Assembly: GCA_018267965.1 (NCBI GenBank)
Contig: JAFDXK010000004.1
Span: 109,197 to 173,196 of the forward strand
Source: Bacteroidota bacterium
GTDB lineage: Bacteria; Bacteroidota; Bacteroidia; Chitinophagales; Chitinophagaceae
DNA: 64,000 nt
Reading direction: 5' to 3'
The notes under the pieces are model-generated. The model saw only the letters and a program-made list of their open reading frames with translations. It did not search any database and was not told where the DNA came from. Both the position numbers and the translations under genes were made by a program. Below are positions 1 to 7,950 of the stretch, piece by piece (the stretch's first letter is position 1; each line of letters begins with the position of its first letter).

Positions 1-126
1 TTTTAATTTTGCCCAAACTTTTGCTGCTGCACGGGCAGTTTTATTCTGGCCAAACTCGATCACTGAATACAAGCTGCCGTCAATTTTAAGAATCAATCCT
101 GAACGGATATCTGCTGTAGTTGCCAT
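1..126 (-). CDS. efp: Elongation factor P, N-terminal part (cut by window edge)
   Basis: Only the first 42 codons are in the window; the rest lies beyond base 1. The peptide starts MATTADIRSG and continues with a KOW-like EF-P N-domain pattern (YSVIEFG, then WAKLK). EF-P relieves ribosome stalling at polyproline stretches by reaching towards the P-site tRNA with a modified loop residue. Here the loop reads NKTARAAA instead of the usual KPGKG or KPGRG, which places Arg32 at the tip by alignment from memory. The family call rests on the N-terminal pattern only, so it is good but not certain. Start ATG at 124-126. Confidence 0.75.
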   Translation of the reverse strand, partial: MATTADIRSGLILKIDGSLYSVIEFGQNKTARAAAKVWAKLK

Positions 127-247
127 AACTATTAATTAATTTGTGGCTGCAAAAGTAGGGATAGTAAATGTAACGGCGAAAACTTAATAACCTGCTTTTT
201 TCCAATAATTAACAAGCTAAATCCTTTTTAAAATTTAGTTTTAGGGC

Positions 248-739
248 ATGAAAAAAATATTTATAGCCATAGCACTCCTTGCTGCATTTCAACATGCTGA
301 TGCCCAAGCTGATAGCATCCCGGTTTACAAGCGTTTTCCCATCATCCCGGTCTTTAATATCATGACTGCCCCGGATAGTACAAAATTCAGTAAAGACGAC
401 CTCAAAAAGAAGAAACCCACCCTGATCATGCTTTTTAGCCCCGATTGCAGTCATTGCCAGGTGGCTACCAAAGACCTGCTGGACCATATTGACCTTTTCA
501 AAAAAGTACAGATCGTTATGGTTTCTTCCCTGGATTACAGCCATATCAAGAAATTTTACGAGGATTATAAGATCGCCAGCTATCCGAATATTACGATGGG
601 CCGGGATGCCACCTATTATTTAGGCACTTTTTATAAGATACATAACTATCCAACCTTATTCCTGTATAATAAAAAAGGGAAATTTGTGCAGTCTTTCGAG
701 GGAGATATCAAGATGGAAACAATTGCCGGGGCGTTATAA
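248..739 (+). CDS. Secreted thioredoxin-fold protein (TlpA-like)
   Basis: 163 residues. Residues 1-20 form a signal peptide (positive start, hydrophobic core, ADAQ before the cut). A thioredoxin fold follows: strand PTLIMLFSPDC, redox motif CSHC at residues 67-70, and a Tyr-Pro pair late in the domain (NYPTLFLY) that fits the cis-proline position. This points to periplasmic disulfide exchange, as in TlpA/ResA-like proteins; the partner is unknown. It stands alone between efp (divergent) and a convergent secreted gene. A plain oxidoreductase of unknown substrate is the safest name. Confidence 0.8.
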   Translation: MKKIFIAIALLAAFQHADAQADSIPVYKRFPIIPVFNIMTAPDSTKFSKDDLKKKKPTLIMLFSPDCSHCQVATKDLLDHIDLFKKVQIVMVSSLDYSHIKKFYEDYKIASYPNITMGRDATYYLGTFYKIHNYPTLFLYNKKGKFVQSFEGDIKMETIAGAL

Positions 740-800
740 ATTTATGCCACAAATGCACAAATATTGGGGTCTATTTTTTAGTGCATGTGTTGTATAAAAA

Positions 801-1397
801 TCATTTTACAAAACGCTGGTTCCACACAATTTCATCATTGATAACGATACGTACATCATAGATGCCCCTGCCCAGGTTGTCAACGGGCACCTGTATGATC
901 CTGTTGAGGGAAGCGCATCTTTTTCGGGTAAGCACATAGCCATACATATTCTGGATAAAAATACTAACTACTCCCTTGATTGATTCACTGCCGTTATACT
1001 GCAGGTTAAGCATATCTCTTACGGGAACGGGATACATGATCCAGCTGCTGGCTGTACTTCCAATGATGACCATGATGGACGCTGAATATTCCAGGCCATC
1101 TGATGTAGACATTTTGAGGCGATAATAATTCTTTGTTGGCTCGGGATTTCTATCAAAAAATTTTTCCTGCTTTTTCCTGCTGAATTCATCAGGTCCGAGT
1201 GTGTAGATATCTTTCCAGGAATTATTGTCAGCACTGCGTTGCAACGTAAAACCGGTAACCCTTGTATCAATATTCTGCCATTTCAGTTCAACCCTTTTTT
1301 GCCCGGAATTATATTCAGCGGTTAAATTTGGATTAATGGCTATTGCAAAACCGGCAATTTGCATCAGGCAAATAAAAAGGGTGAGCATAGATTTCAT
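801..1397 (-). CDS. Secreted protein with fibronectin-like part and T9SS C-terminal sorting domain
   Basis: 198 residues with a signal peptide at 1-20. Residues 25-110 look like a fibronectin type III-like beta sandwich (VELKWQN, FTLQRSADNNSWKDI, NYYRLKMSTSDG), a pattern frequent in Bacteroidota surface proteins. The last 80 residues, beginning at YPVPVRDMLNLQ and ending in GIYDVRIVINDEIVWNQRFVK-type strands, resemble the Por-type sorting domain that directs export through type IX secretion. No enzymatic motif is visible. Function beyond a surface or secreted role cannot be stated. Confidence 0.65.
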   Translation of the reverse strand: MKSMLTLFICLMQIAGFAIAINPNLTAEYNSGQKRVELKWQNIDTRVTGFTLQRSADNNSWKDIYTLGPDEFSRKKQEKFFDRNPEPTKNYYRLKMSTSDGLEYSASIMVIIGSTASSWIMYPVPVRDMLNLQYNGSESIKGVVSIFIQNMYGYVLTRKRCASLNRIIQVPVDNLGRGIYDVRIVINDEIVWNQRFVK

Positions 1398-1601
1398 GGG
1401 GATATATTTTCTCGTTTGCCCTGAGAACGAAAAACCGGTCCAGAGATTACAAAGAATAAGTTAAACAGCATTCATATAGCCCACTGCCAGTGCATTATAC
1501 TACAATATGGAAAATTTGTTCAATAAAGAATATGCAACATACCTGAATCGGTTTAACTTCGCAGAATACATGTTACAATTAAAAACAATAAATACTTACA
1601 C

Positions 1602-2537
1602 ATGAAAGTAACCGTAGTAGGAGCAGGAGCAGTGGGAGCTACCTGTGCTGATAATATAGCCCGCAAACAACTTTGCGATGAACTGGTTCTGGTAGATATT
1701 AAAGAAGGCGTAGCCGAAGGAAAGGCCATGGATCTTATGCAGACTGCACAGATCGAAGGTTTCGATACCAAGATCACCGGCAGTACAAACGATTATGCTA
1801 AAACCGCCGGCAGCTCGGTGGCTGTTATAACTTCAGGTATTCCGCGTAAGCCGGGTATGACCCGTGAGGAGTTGATCGGCATTAATGCCGGTATCGTAAA
1901 AACAGTTACACAGAACTTATTGAAATATTCACCCGATGTGATCATTATCGTGATCAGCAACCCGATGGATACCATGACTTACCTGGCACTGAAAGCTACC
2001 GGCCTTCCTAAAAACCGTATCATTGGTATGGGCGGTATTTTGGATAGCGCACGTTTCAAAACATATTTACAGCAATCATTGAATTGCTCTCAAAACGACC
2101 TGCACGCTGTAGTTATCGGCGGACACGGCGATACAACCATGATACCTTTGACTCGTTTGGCTACTTTAAATGGTACGCCTGTGAGCAACTTCCTCAATGC
2201 AGACCAACTGAAACAAGTAGCTGCTGATACTATGGTGGGTGGCGCTACACTGACTAAACTGTTAGGTACATCTGCATGGTATGCACCGGGCGCAGCAGGA
2301 GCATTGCTGGTAGAAAGTATTATCCGCAATCAGAAGAAAGTATTCCCATGTTGTGTATATTTGGATGGTGAATATGGCCAGAAAGATATTTGTCTGGGTG
2401 TGCCTGTAGTAATCGGCAGCAAAGGCTGGGAAAAGATCATCGATTACAAACTGAATGCAGAAGAACAGGAAGCATTCAACAAATCAGCAGAAGCAGTACG
2501 CAGCATGAACGGTGTACTGGATACGCTGGTGGCTTAA
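1602..2537 (+). CDS. mdh: Malate dehydrogenase
   Basis: 311 residues, the full length of the LDH-like bacterial MDH type. It interconverts malate and oxaloacetate with NAD in the TCA cycle in the cytoplasm. The Rossmann motif GAGAVGA is at residues 7-13 and Asp32 sits at the end of strand 2, favouring NAD over NADP. Substrate arginines are R82, R88 and R151, and the catalytic pair is D148 and H175 (in GGHGD). R82 in the mobile loop (IPRKPGMTREE) argues for malate rather than lactate. The gene is monocistronic, with a strong hairpin terminator just downstream. Confidence 0.96.
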   Translation: MKVTVVGAGAVGATCADNIARKQLCDELVLVDIKEGVAEGKAMDLMQTAQIEGFDTKITGSTNDYAKTAGSSVAVITSGIPRKPGMTREELIGINAGIVKTVTQNLLKYSPDVIIIVISNPMDTMTYLALKATGLPKNRIIGMGGILDSARFKTYLQQSLNCSQNDLHAVVIGGHGDTTMIPLTRLATLNGTPVSNFLNADQLKQVAADTMVGGATLTKLLGTSAWYAPGAAGALLVESIIRNQKKVFPCCVYLDGEYGQKDICLGVPVVIGSKGWEKIIDYKLNAEEQEAFNKSAEAVRSMNGVLDTLVA

Positions 2538-2569
2538 CACAGGATTGTCGTTTTTCGTATATCACTACG

Positions 2570-2602
2570 TGCCTTCCCGTTTATACGGGAGGGCATTTTT
2601 TA
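2570..2602 (+). terminator. Intrinsic terminator after mdh
   Basis: An 11-bp stem (TGCCTTCCCGT pairing with ACGGGAGGGCA, one G-T pair) closes a TTAT loop and is followed by six T residues. It lies 32 bases after the mdh stop. Confidence 0.9.
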
Positions 2603-2613
2603 TTGCCACACAT

Positions 2614-2667
2614 CGTCATTTCGACTGACAGGAGAACTTTTCTCAGCGAAGCTAAATCTCCTGAGAT
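2614..2667. repeat. Imperfect inverted repeat of the Bacteroidota CGTCATTTCGACTG type
   Basis: The segment begins CGTCATTTCGACTG. It then has AGGAGA at 2630-2635 and its complement TCTCCT at 2657-2662, with TCTCAGCGAAGC between them. From memory, elements with this wording are scattered through intergenic regions of Chitinophagaceae genomes. Only one copy lies in this window, so the dispersed nature is inference. Confidence 0.5.
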
Positions 2668-2811
2668 GTTGCGATTTGTTGTCTTTTGTTGCGGATCTGA
2701 GCAATTATTCTCTTCTGGTTGACGTTGCAAAAAATTAATTGATTGATTTTCAATTGGATGTCAAAAGCCCGAACCTTTAGATTGTTGCAATTTGTTGTGT
2801 TTTGTTGCGAA
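2668..2811. repeat. Pair of 28-base GTTGC-rich direct repeats
   Basis: Copies at 2668-2695 and 2784-2811 share the pattern GTTGC(R)ATTTGTTGT(N)TTTTGTTGCG(R)A with three differences. Starts are 116 bases apart. A third partial unit (ATGTTGCAGAATG) follows the second copy. The internal period is GTTGC, TTGTTG, TTGTTGC. They could be protein-binding iterons, an attachment-type sequence or a dispersed repeat. Confidence 0.6.
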
Positions 2812-3010
2812 ATGTTGCAGAATGTTTCCATTGTAATGAGCGTTTACAGTAAGCAAAAAATCATAGCAAATATACGTAAAAAATGTGTATTATTTAAATG
2901 AATACTTAGCTTTGCTTAAGTACATTGTGGGGTTAATAAATATATTTTAGCTTAGGATAATTAAAAATAATATATATTTGCTATTTACCCTCAATTAATA
3001 TTTAAGAACC

Positions 3011-3667
3011 ATGGCAAAAGCAACCAAGACCGCTACTAAAAAACCTGCTCCTAAATCTTCATCTGGGACAAAACCTAAGTTTCCATATACAATAACAGTT
3101 GGAGCATTAAGAAGAATTCTTCAGGAAATCCCTAAAAGACCCAAGCCTACAGCATTTAATTTTGCATTGATAAATGCATGGGGCATTAAAGACAATAATG
3201 CAAGAACTGCTATAGCAGTAATTAAAGCTTTAGGTCTGATTGATAATGGAGATGTTCCTACTCAACATTATGTTGATTACATGAAAAATGAGTCTGGGCC
3301 AGCAAATTTAGCAGCAAGAGTTAAGGAAATATATTCGCAACTATTTCAAACAAGTCATGAACCTTACAGAGATTCTCTTGAAAACCTGAGAAACTTCTTT
3401 AATATTCATTCTGGCGGTAGCGAGGCTACAATTAATTATCAAATTCAAACATTTAAAACCTTATGTGAATTTGCTGATTTTAATAGTGCAGCAAGTCCTA
3501 ATAATGCTGACTTCTCACAAACACCAAATAGTTCTGGGAATAGTGGGAACAACACTTCAGGTCCAACTATTAATATCAACCTTCATATCCATTTGCCAGA
3601 AACTAAATCAAGAGCTGACTACGAAGAGATAATTAAAGACATAGCGAAATATATTTATCAAAAGTAG
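3011..3667 (+). CDS. DUF5343 domain protein
   Basis: 218 residues. An N-terminal basic, low-complexity tail (residues 1-23, rich in K, A, T) precedes a helical DUF5343-type domain at about residues 24-150. It carries the family wording: a short helix, then a winged-helix-like unit ending VIKALGLIDNGDVPTQHY, then RVKEIYSQLF, and finally STFKALCEFADF-like (here TFKTLCEFADF). A Ser/Asn-rich linker (about 155-183) leads to a C-terminal strand-helix unit (TININLHIHLPE, then YEEIIKDIAKYI). No enzyme motif is seen. It is followed after 4 bases by a nuclease-like gene, and both are more AT-rich than their neighbours. Cargo or defence role is inference. Confidence 0.7.
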   Translation: MAKATKTATKKPAPKSSSGTKPKFPYTITVGALRRILQEIPKRPKPTAFNFALINAWGIKDNNARTAIAVIKALGLIDNGDVPTQHYVDYMKNESGPANLAARVKEIYSQLFQTSHEPYRDSLENLRNFFNIHSGGSEATINYQIQTFKTLCEFADFNSAASPNNADFSQTPNSSGNSGNNTSGPTININLHIHLPETKSRADYEEIIKDIAKYIYQK

Positions 3668-3671
3668 AGCC

Positions 3672-4199
3672 ATGGATAGTATTAAAAACTTTTTAAACAT
3701 TGATTCTCTTCAAGGGTATAAAAAACCTGTATTAAGTCAATCTGTTGAAGAGGTGATAAATGCTTTATCAGAATTCATGGAATGTGTCAGGTATTTAAAT
3801 ACAAGAAGATCTAAGACAAATTTAAATCTTGATTCTGAAGAAGCTGTACAGGATACTATCTATATTATGCTTCGACCATGGGTGATGGATATTAGACCAG
3901 AAAGTCCTACAGGTAAAGTTGCAAATAGGTATTCTATCAAAGACTTTTTACTCCCAGCATTACGTACAGTAATTGAAGTAAAATTTATTCGTGACAAAAC
4001 TCATGGGAAATCCATATCTCAAGAAATAAATGATGACATAGAAACATATAGGTATCATCCACAATGCGATAATTTAATTTTTTTTATCTACGACCCTGAT
4101 GCACTTATCCCTGATAGACTTCAATTAGAAAAACATGTTACCTCAAAAAGAAGTTATTCGGATAAAACGCTAACTTGTTTTTGCATAATTAAACCTTAA
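3672..4199 (+). CDS. PD-(D/E)XK nuclease-like protein (DpnII/MboI-type fold)
   Basis: 175 residues. Residues 55-145 match the wording of small restriction-type PD-(D/E)XK domains: helix with E57/E58, LLRPWV-like strand (MLRPWVMDIRPE), then D91 in KDFLLP, the core IEVK (E102, K104) and a following helix QEINDDIETYRYHP ending in strand NLIFFIYDPD. D91-x10-E102-x-K104 fits a metal-dependent catalytic centre, so cleavage of nucleic acid is expected. It is in an apparent two-gene operon with the DUF5343 gene (gap 4 bases). No methyltransferase lies nearby, so a classical type II restriction pair is unlikely. The target is unknown. Confidence 0.7.
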   Translation: MDSIKNFLNIDSLQGYKKPVLSQSVEEVINALSEFMECVRYLNTRRSKTNLNLDSEEAVQDTIYIMLRPWVMDIRPESPTGKVANRYSIKDFLLPALRTVIEVKFIRDKTHGKSISQEINDDIETYRYHPQCDNLIFFIYDPDALIPDRLQLEKHVTSKRSYSDKTLTCFCIIKP

Positions 4200-4230
4200 A
4201 AATACAGATACGGATCAAGTCCCCAATGAC

Positions 4231-4265
4231 GGAACACTGTAACCAGTCAACCAATCAACTAATTA
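4231..4265. repeat. Short AACCAATCAACTAATTAAT-type simple repeat
   Basis: An imperfect run built from CAATCAACTAAT-like units. The same wording recurs at 12497-12533 after pyrE. It overlaps the last codons of fabD by a few bases. Confidence 0.5.
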
Positions 4266-5140
4266 ATCCCCTCAGTAGTTACATCCTTAGCTATCTTCTT
4301 CACTAAGCCTTGCAGCACGGCACCGGGTCCTACTTCGGTAAAACGGTTAGCACCATGCTCTACCATCTTTTGTACCGTTTGTGTCCAGCGCACAGGCGCG
4401 GTCAATTGGTTAATGAGGTTCTGCTTTATCATCGCAGGGTCTATGTATGGGCTTGCATCTACATTCTGAAACACCGGGCAGGTAGGATTATTGAACGTAG
4501 TGTTATTGATAGCATCTTGCAGTTCTTGTTTGGCTGGCTCCATCAGCGGCGAGTGGAATGCACCGCCCACTTGCAGCACTAAAGCACGCTTAGCACCCGC
4601 AGCCTTCATCTTTTCGCAGGCTTCGTTGATGCCTTTGATGCTGCCGCTTATTACTAATTGTCCCGGGCAGTTATAGTTTGCAGCTACTACCACTTCGTCG
4701 GTAAAGCCGGCACATATCTCCTCTACTTTGGCATCTTCCAAACCTAATACCGCTGCCATAGTTGATGGGTTAATTTCGCAAGCACGTTGCATAGCCGCAG
4801 CACGTTTAGCTACCAGCCTTAAGCCATCTTCAAACGAGAGTGCTTTGTTGGCCACCAGCGCAGAGAATTCTCCCAACGAGTGCCCTGCTACCATCTCAGG
4901 CAGCAAATCGGGCGTAGTGAGGAATAATATAGTAGAGTGCAGGAATATCGCAGGCTGTGTAACCTTTGTTTGTTTCAGGTCTTCGTCAGTACCACTGAAC
5001 ATCACATCTGTAATACGGAAACCGAGTATCTCGTTAGCCTGTTCAAAATATTCTTTGGCTATACTGTTGCTCTCGTACAGGTTCTTACCCATTCCTGAAA
5101 ACTGGGCACCCTGCCCAGGAAATACAAATGCGTGCTTCAT
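4259..5140 (-). CDS. fabD: Malonyl-CoA:ACP transacylase
   Basis: 293 residues, normal for FabD. It moves malonyl groups from CoA to acyl carrier protein to feed fatty-acid elongation in the cytoplasm. The N-terminal FPGQGAQ (residues 7-13), nucleophile Ser88 in GHSLGEF, Arg113, and catalytic His196 in GGAFHSPLM are all present. A C-terminal EVGPGAVLQGL is typical of the family. No other fab gene is adjacent. The start ATG at 5140 immediately precedes the conserved KHAFVFPGQG. Confidence 0.96.
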   Translation of the reverse strand: MKHAFVFPGQGAQFSGMGKNLYESNSIAKEYFEQANEILGFRITDVMFSGTDEDLKQTKVTQPAIFLHSTILFLTTPDLLPEMVAGHSLGEFSALVANKALSFEDGLRLVAKRAAAMQRACEINPSTMAAVLGLEDAKVEEICAGFTDEVVVAANYNCPGQLVISGSIKGINEACEKMKAAGAKRALVLQVGGAFHSPLMEPAKQELQDAINNTTFNNPTCPVFQNVDASPYIDPAMIKQNLINQLTAPVRWTQTVQKMVEHGANRFTEVGPGAVLQGLVKKIAKDVTTEGIN

Positions 5141-5159
5141 ATATTACCTATAATTTGGA

Positions 5160-5290
5160 AGGGCGAAAATAAGTATTAATGCGTCAATATGCCAATGCGA
5201 CAATAGGAGATTTGATGTTATAATTGCATAGTATATAATCTTTTTACATTATCGCATTGTCGTATTCTATCACATTATCGCATTGCTAAA
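5160..5290. repeat. Repeated CATTATCGCATTG units upstream of ytxJ
   Basis: CATTATCGCATTG occurs twice in direct orientation (around 5247 and 5272) and in related inverted form (CCAATGCGACAATA near 5190). They lie between the divergent fabD and ytxJ starts. It looks like a simple-phrase repeat rather than an operator, though its position at a divergent promoter is noted. Confidence 0.5.
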
Positions 5291-5292
5291 TG

Positions 5293-5300
5293 TAACTTTG
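5293..5300 (+). promoter_or_regulatory. TAnnTTTG -7 element of ytxJ
   Basis: TAACTTTG is a perfect match to the Bacteroidota -7 consensus and ends four bases before the ytxJ ATG. Transcription would start at or just inside the start codon, so the mRNA is leaderless or the real start is different. No convincing -33 element was seen. Confidence 0.5.
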
Positions 5301-5304
5301 TAAC

Positions 5305-5634
5305 ATGAATTGGATAACACTGACAGAAGAAGCGCAACTGCAGGATATATTAGAGAAGAGCACTCACAATCCCGTTGTTATATACAAGCACAGTACACGT
5401 TGCGGAACAAGTGACTTGGTAAAGATGAGGCTGGAACGTTCAGAACAGCCGGAGAACATTGATTTCTATTACCTCGACCTCATTCGCTATCGCGATATAT
5501 CAAATCGTATTGCCGAGATGTTTGATGTATATCATGAAAGTCCGCAGGTATTATTGATAAAGAATGGCGAATGTATATACGACGAAAGCCATCATGGCAT
5601 TTATATGCAGGATATTATTGAGCAGGCGGCTTAA
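5305..5634 (+). CDS. ytxJ: YtxJ-family bacillithiol-associated thioredoxin-like protein
   Basis: 109 residues, full length for the family. The hallmark is the single-cysteine motif KHSTRCG (Cys33) at the end of the first core strand (PVVIYKHSTRC), as in the monothiol bacilliredoxin-like YtxJ group. A cis-proline region follows (ESPQVLLIKNGE). Family members occur in bacillithiol-making Firmicutes and many Bacteroidota and are thought to reduce protein-bacillithiol mixed disulfides in the cytoplasm; that activity is inferred from family. Its stop overlaps the stop of the convergent MATE gene within the palindrome TTAA. Confidence 0.85.
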   Translation: MNWITLTEEAQLQDILEKSTHNPVVIYKHSTRCGTSDLVKMRLERSEQPENIDFYYLDLIRYRDISNRIAEMFDVYHESPQVLLIKNGECIYDESHHGIYMQDIIEQAA

Positions 5635-6962
5635 ATAACCTTCCCTTTCCATTTGCCGGAACGCAGGTAGATATAACTAATGACGAACAGGCTCGTCCAA
5701 TACACAAACTCCGAACCCCATGCCCACTCCAATGGCATTCTGTTTCGTTCAATAACTACGTAGCAGTATACAAGATAAGTGCCTACACAGGTTATTTCTA
5801 TAAACAGATTGGTGAGTGTATTACCGCTGCCCACCACGCCATTGAACATCACAGTTGATACTGCCATGAGTAATGTAGCTGATGCAATGATGCGAAGGCT
5901 GGGTATAGCCAGTGCTACTATCGACGGCTCATCACGATAGAAAGACAAGAACACATCCGGGAACACTACCAAAGGTATACATACACACAATGCAAAGAGC
6001 AGGCTTAGTTTAGATATCTTCCATATTACTGGTATCACTTCTCGTTGCTTGCCCTGTCCTATCACATTACTCACCATTGTGTTGCAGGTATTCGCAAAAG
6101 CCCAGGTGCCAATACCTACTATACCAAATACACTACGCAGTATCTGCGATGCAGCCAGTTCTTTTTGCCCCAGGTGCTCTACAAATATGAAGAATATCTG
6201 CCATCCTCCAATGCTAAAGAGGTATTGAACAATAAGCGGCGACGATACTTTAAGGCTGCGTGCCGATAGCTCAGCATCAAAATGGTAGTAAGAGAATACA
6301 GGGTATATCCTGTGCAGTTGTTTGATGTAAAACAATCCATACATGGTTACGCAATACACTATCTCTGCAATGATGGATGCAATAGCTGCACCCGTTAACC
6401 CCATAGCAGGGAAACCACCCTTACCGAATATCAACAGGTAATCGAACAGGATATTAGTTGCGGTACTTGCCAACGAACCAACTATCAGGTATTTACTTCG
6501 CCCTGTAGAAATATAGAATGCGTTTACGAGTTGTGTCAGCATCAGGAACGGCAAACCCCATACACGTATATACAGAAAATTGACACTAAGCAACACGTGT
6601 TCACTGTTATGCAGGCTATACCCGAAGATGAGCGGAGCTGTCCATAATGACAGCAACATCAGTAATAACGAGCCCGCCACACCCAGCATCATGCCGTTAG
6701 TAAAAGTGTTGGTCAGTTCATGGATATCCCCCTCCCCTGCACGGCGTGACATCTGCACTTGCACACCACTTGCCAACCCTGCCCCTATCATCGATATAAT
6801 GAGGTAGAATATACCCGTAATACCGTTAATAGCTAATTCTCTCTCACCCAGCTTACCCAAAAAAGCAGTGTTGGTAAGAAAGTTGATTTGCGGTATCAAT
6901 AATGATAACGAAATAGGCGCCGCCAGACGAATGATATCTTTATTTGATACGGATAGTTTCAC
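5631..6962 (-). CDS. MATE-family multidrug/cation antiporter
   Basis: 443 residues with about 12 hydrophobic segments and the two-lobed MATE pattern: APISLSLLIPQINFLTNTAFLG at the start of lobe 1 and SPLIVQYLFSIGGWQIFF at the start of lobe 2. Members export drugs or metabolites using a Na+ or H+ gradient across the inner membrane. The translation starts at GTG (6960-6962), which directly gives MKLSVSNKDIIRLAAP; no better ATG is nearby. Substrate unknown. It converges on ytxJ with a 4-base overlap. Confidence 0.88.
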   Translation of the reverse strand: MKLSVSNKDIIRLAAPISLSLLIPQINFLTNTAFLGKLGERELAINGITGIFYLIISMIGAGLASGVQVQMSRRAGEGDIHELTNTFTNGMMLGVAGSLLLMLLSLWTAPLIFGYSLHNSEHVLLSVNFLYIRVWGLPFLMLTQLVNAFYISTGRSKYLIVGSLASTATNILFDYLLIFGKGGFPAMGLTGAAIASIIAEIVYCVTMYGLFYIKQLHRIYPVFSYYHFDAELSARSLKVSSPLIVQYLFSIGGWQIFFIFVEHLGQKELAASQILRSVFGIVGIGTWAFANTCNTMVSNVIGQGKQREVIPVIWKISKLSLLFALCVCIPLVVFPDVFLSFYRDEPSIVALAIPSLRIIASATLLMAVSTVMFNGVVGSGNTLTNLFIEITCVGTYLVYCYVVIERNRMPLEWAWGSEFVYWTSLFVISYIYLRSGKWKGKVI

Positions 6963-7107
6963 TGTAATTAGCCTTACAATCTGATACCTGCAAATATTTT
7001 ATGCTATGACAAGCCTGTGTGATGTTTCAGGCTAATGTTAACACAATATACCCGCTATGGTATGCTGTAAGTGTCGCAAATTTATTCTATAATTGTATGC
7101 TTTTCGT

Positions 7108-7950
7108 ATGGCAGAGGTAACAAATAGCGGTTCGGGTCATCAGGTATATAAAGTTCAATCTTCGGAGGGGCTGCTGGCACAAGTATCTAAAGTGATATTT
7201 GTACTAACCCCACGTGGTATTTGCACTGCAGGATTCAGTGAACGCGGAGACCTGCTGATGATCAGCCATAACGATTACAAAAAAAGCCTGCCCACCTGGA
7301 TACTTGATTTCTTTGAACACGAGTTTCTGAACGAAGAATTGCTGGCATCACCGCACAAAGTAATCGCCGCATTTGTAGCTACAGAAAAGACTATGCTCAT
7401 ACCAGATATTCTCTTCAATGAAAAAGAAGCCGATAAATGGATGCGCCAATTGCATTTTATAGAGCAAAATGAAATAGTCAGTTCTTATCAACTGAAAGAA
7501 GATAAGGCATACTATATGTATGCATGGCCTGCAGCTATAAAAAGTCTCATAGGCAGGTACTTTACCAAAGCAAAAGTGTTACCATTCTCGTCATACCAGT
7601 TTTATAAACCATTCAAGTCAGAATGTTCAATGCAATGCAGCATTACTTCTGACTCGGTTTATGCTACCTTATACAAAGACAGGCAGTTGCACTGGCACCA
7701 GGTTTTCACATATCAGACAACCGAAGATATCGCCTATCACATTAAACACGTTTGCCAGTTCCATAATATCAATATCAGTGAGCTTTCCCTGCAATGCACT
7801 ACCGGCAACAAAACTCTGGCAGGTGTGGTTACAGAACTGTCTCAATACTTTAACGAATTGAAAGACGGAACAGGCAACGTACCATCTAACGATAGAAACT
7901 GGACAGGTACTATCTACCTGTTACAACAATTATACGCATGCGCATTGTAG
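7108..7950 (+). CDS. DUF3822 family protein
   Basis: About 280 residues. It is recognised by sequence style and context: DUF3822 proteins precede rsmD and coaD in many Bacteroidota. It appears to have an actin-like/ASKHA-type duplicated layout (strands FVLTPRGICTAGFSE and, later, SVYATLYKDRQLHWHQVFTY), but no nucleotide-binding motif is plain. An in-frame TTG at 7093 is possible; the ATG at 7108 (MAEVTNSG) is preferred. It overlaps rsmD by 13 bases, so translation of the two is probably coupled. Function unknown. Confidence 0.8.
   Translation: MAEVTNSGSGHQVYKVQSSEGLLAQVSKVIFVLTPRGICTAGFSERGDLLMISHNDYKKSLPTWILDFFEHEFLNEELLASPHKVIAAFVATEKTMLIPDILFNEKEADKWMRQLHFIEQNEIVSSYQLKEDKAYYMYAWPAAIKSLIGRYFTKAKVLPFSSYQFYKPFKSECSMQCSITSDSVYATLYKDRQLHWHQVFTYQTTEDIAYHIKHVCQFHNINISELSLQCTTGNKTLAGVVTELSQYFNELKDGTGNVPSNDRNWTGTIYLLQQLYACAL

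Larger units (their letters stand above)
2538..3010. other. 473-base gene-free region upstream of the DUF5343 island
   Basis: No credible coding sequence. From left to right it holds the mdh terminator, a dispersed-type inverted repeat (2614-2667), two copies of a 28-base GTTGC-rich direct repeat (2668-2695 and 2784-2811), and then a strongly AT-rich tract (about 2840-3005) that leads into the start of the DUF5343 gene. The AT-rich tract probably contains the promoter of the two-gene island, but I could not pick a confident TAnnTTTG element. Confidence 0.6.

Noticed and set aside
1554-1561. TAACTTCG before mdh as a promoter
   Set aside because: One mismatch to the consensus and the nearest TTTG (1515) is 35 bases away, far outside the expected spacing.
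4100-4260. A methyltransferase partner or toxin-antitoxin pair next to the nuclease gene
   Set aside because: The bases between the nuclease stop and fabD hold no further gene on either strand, and neither protein resembles a methyltransferase.
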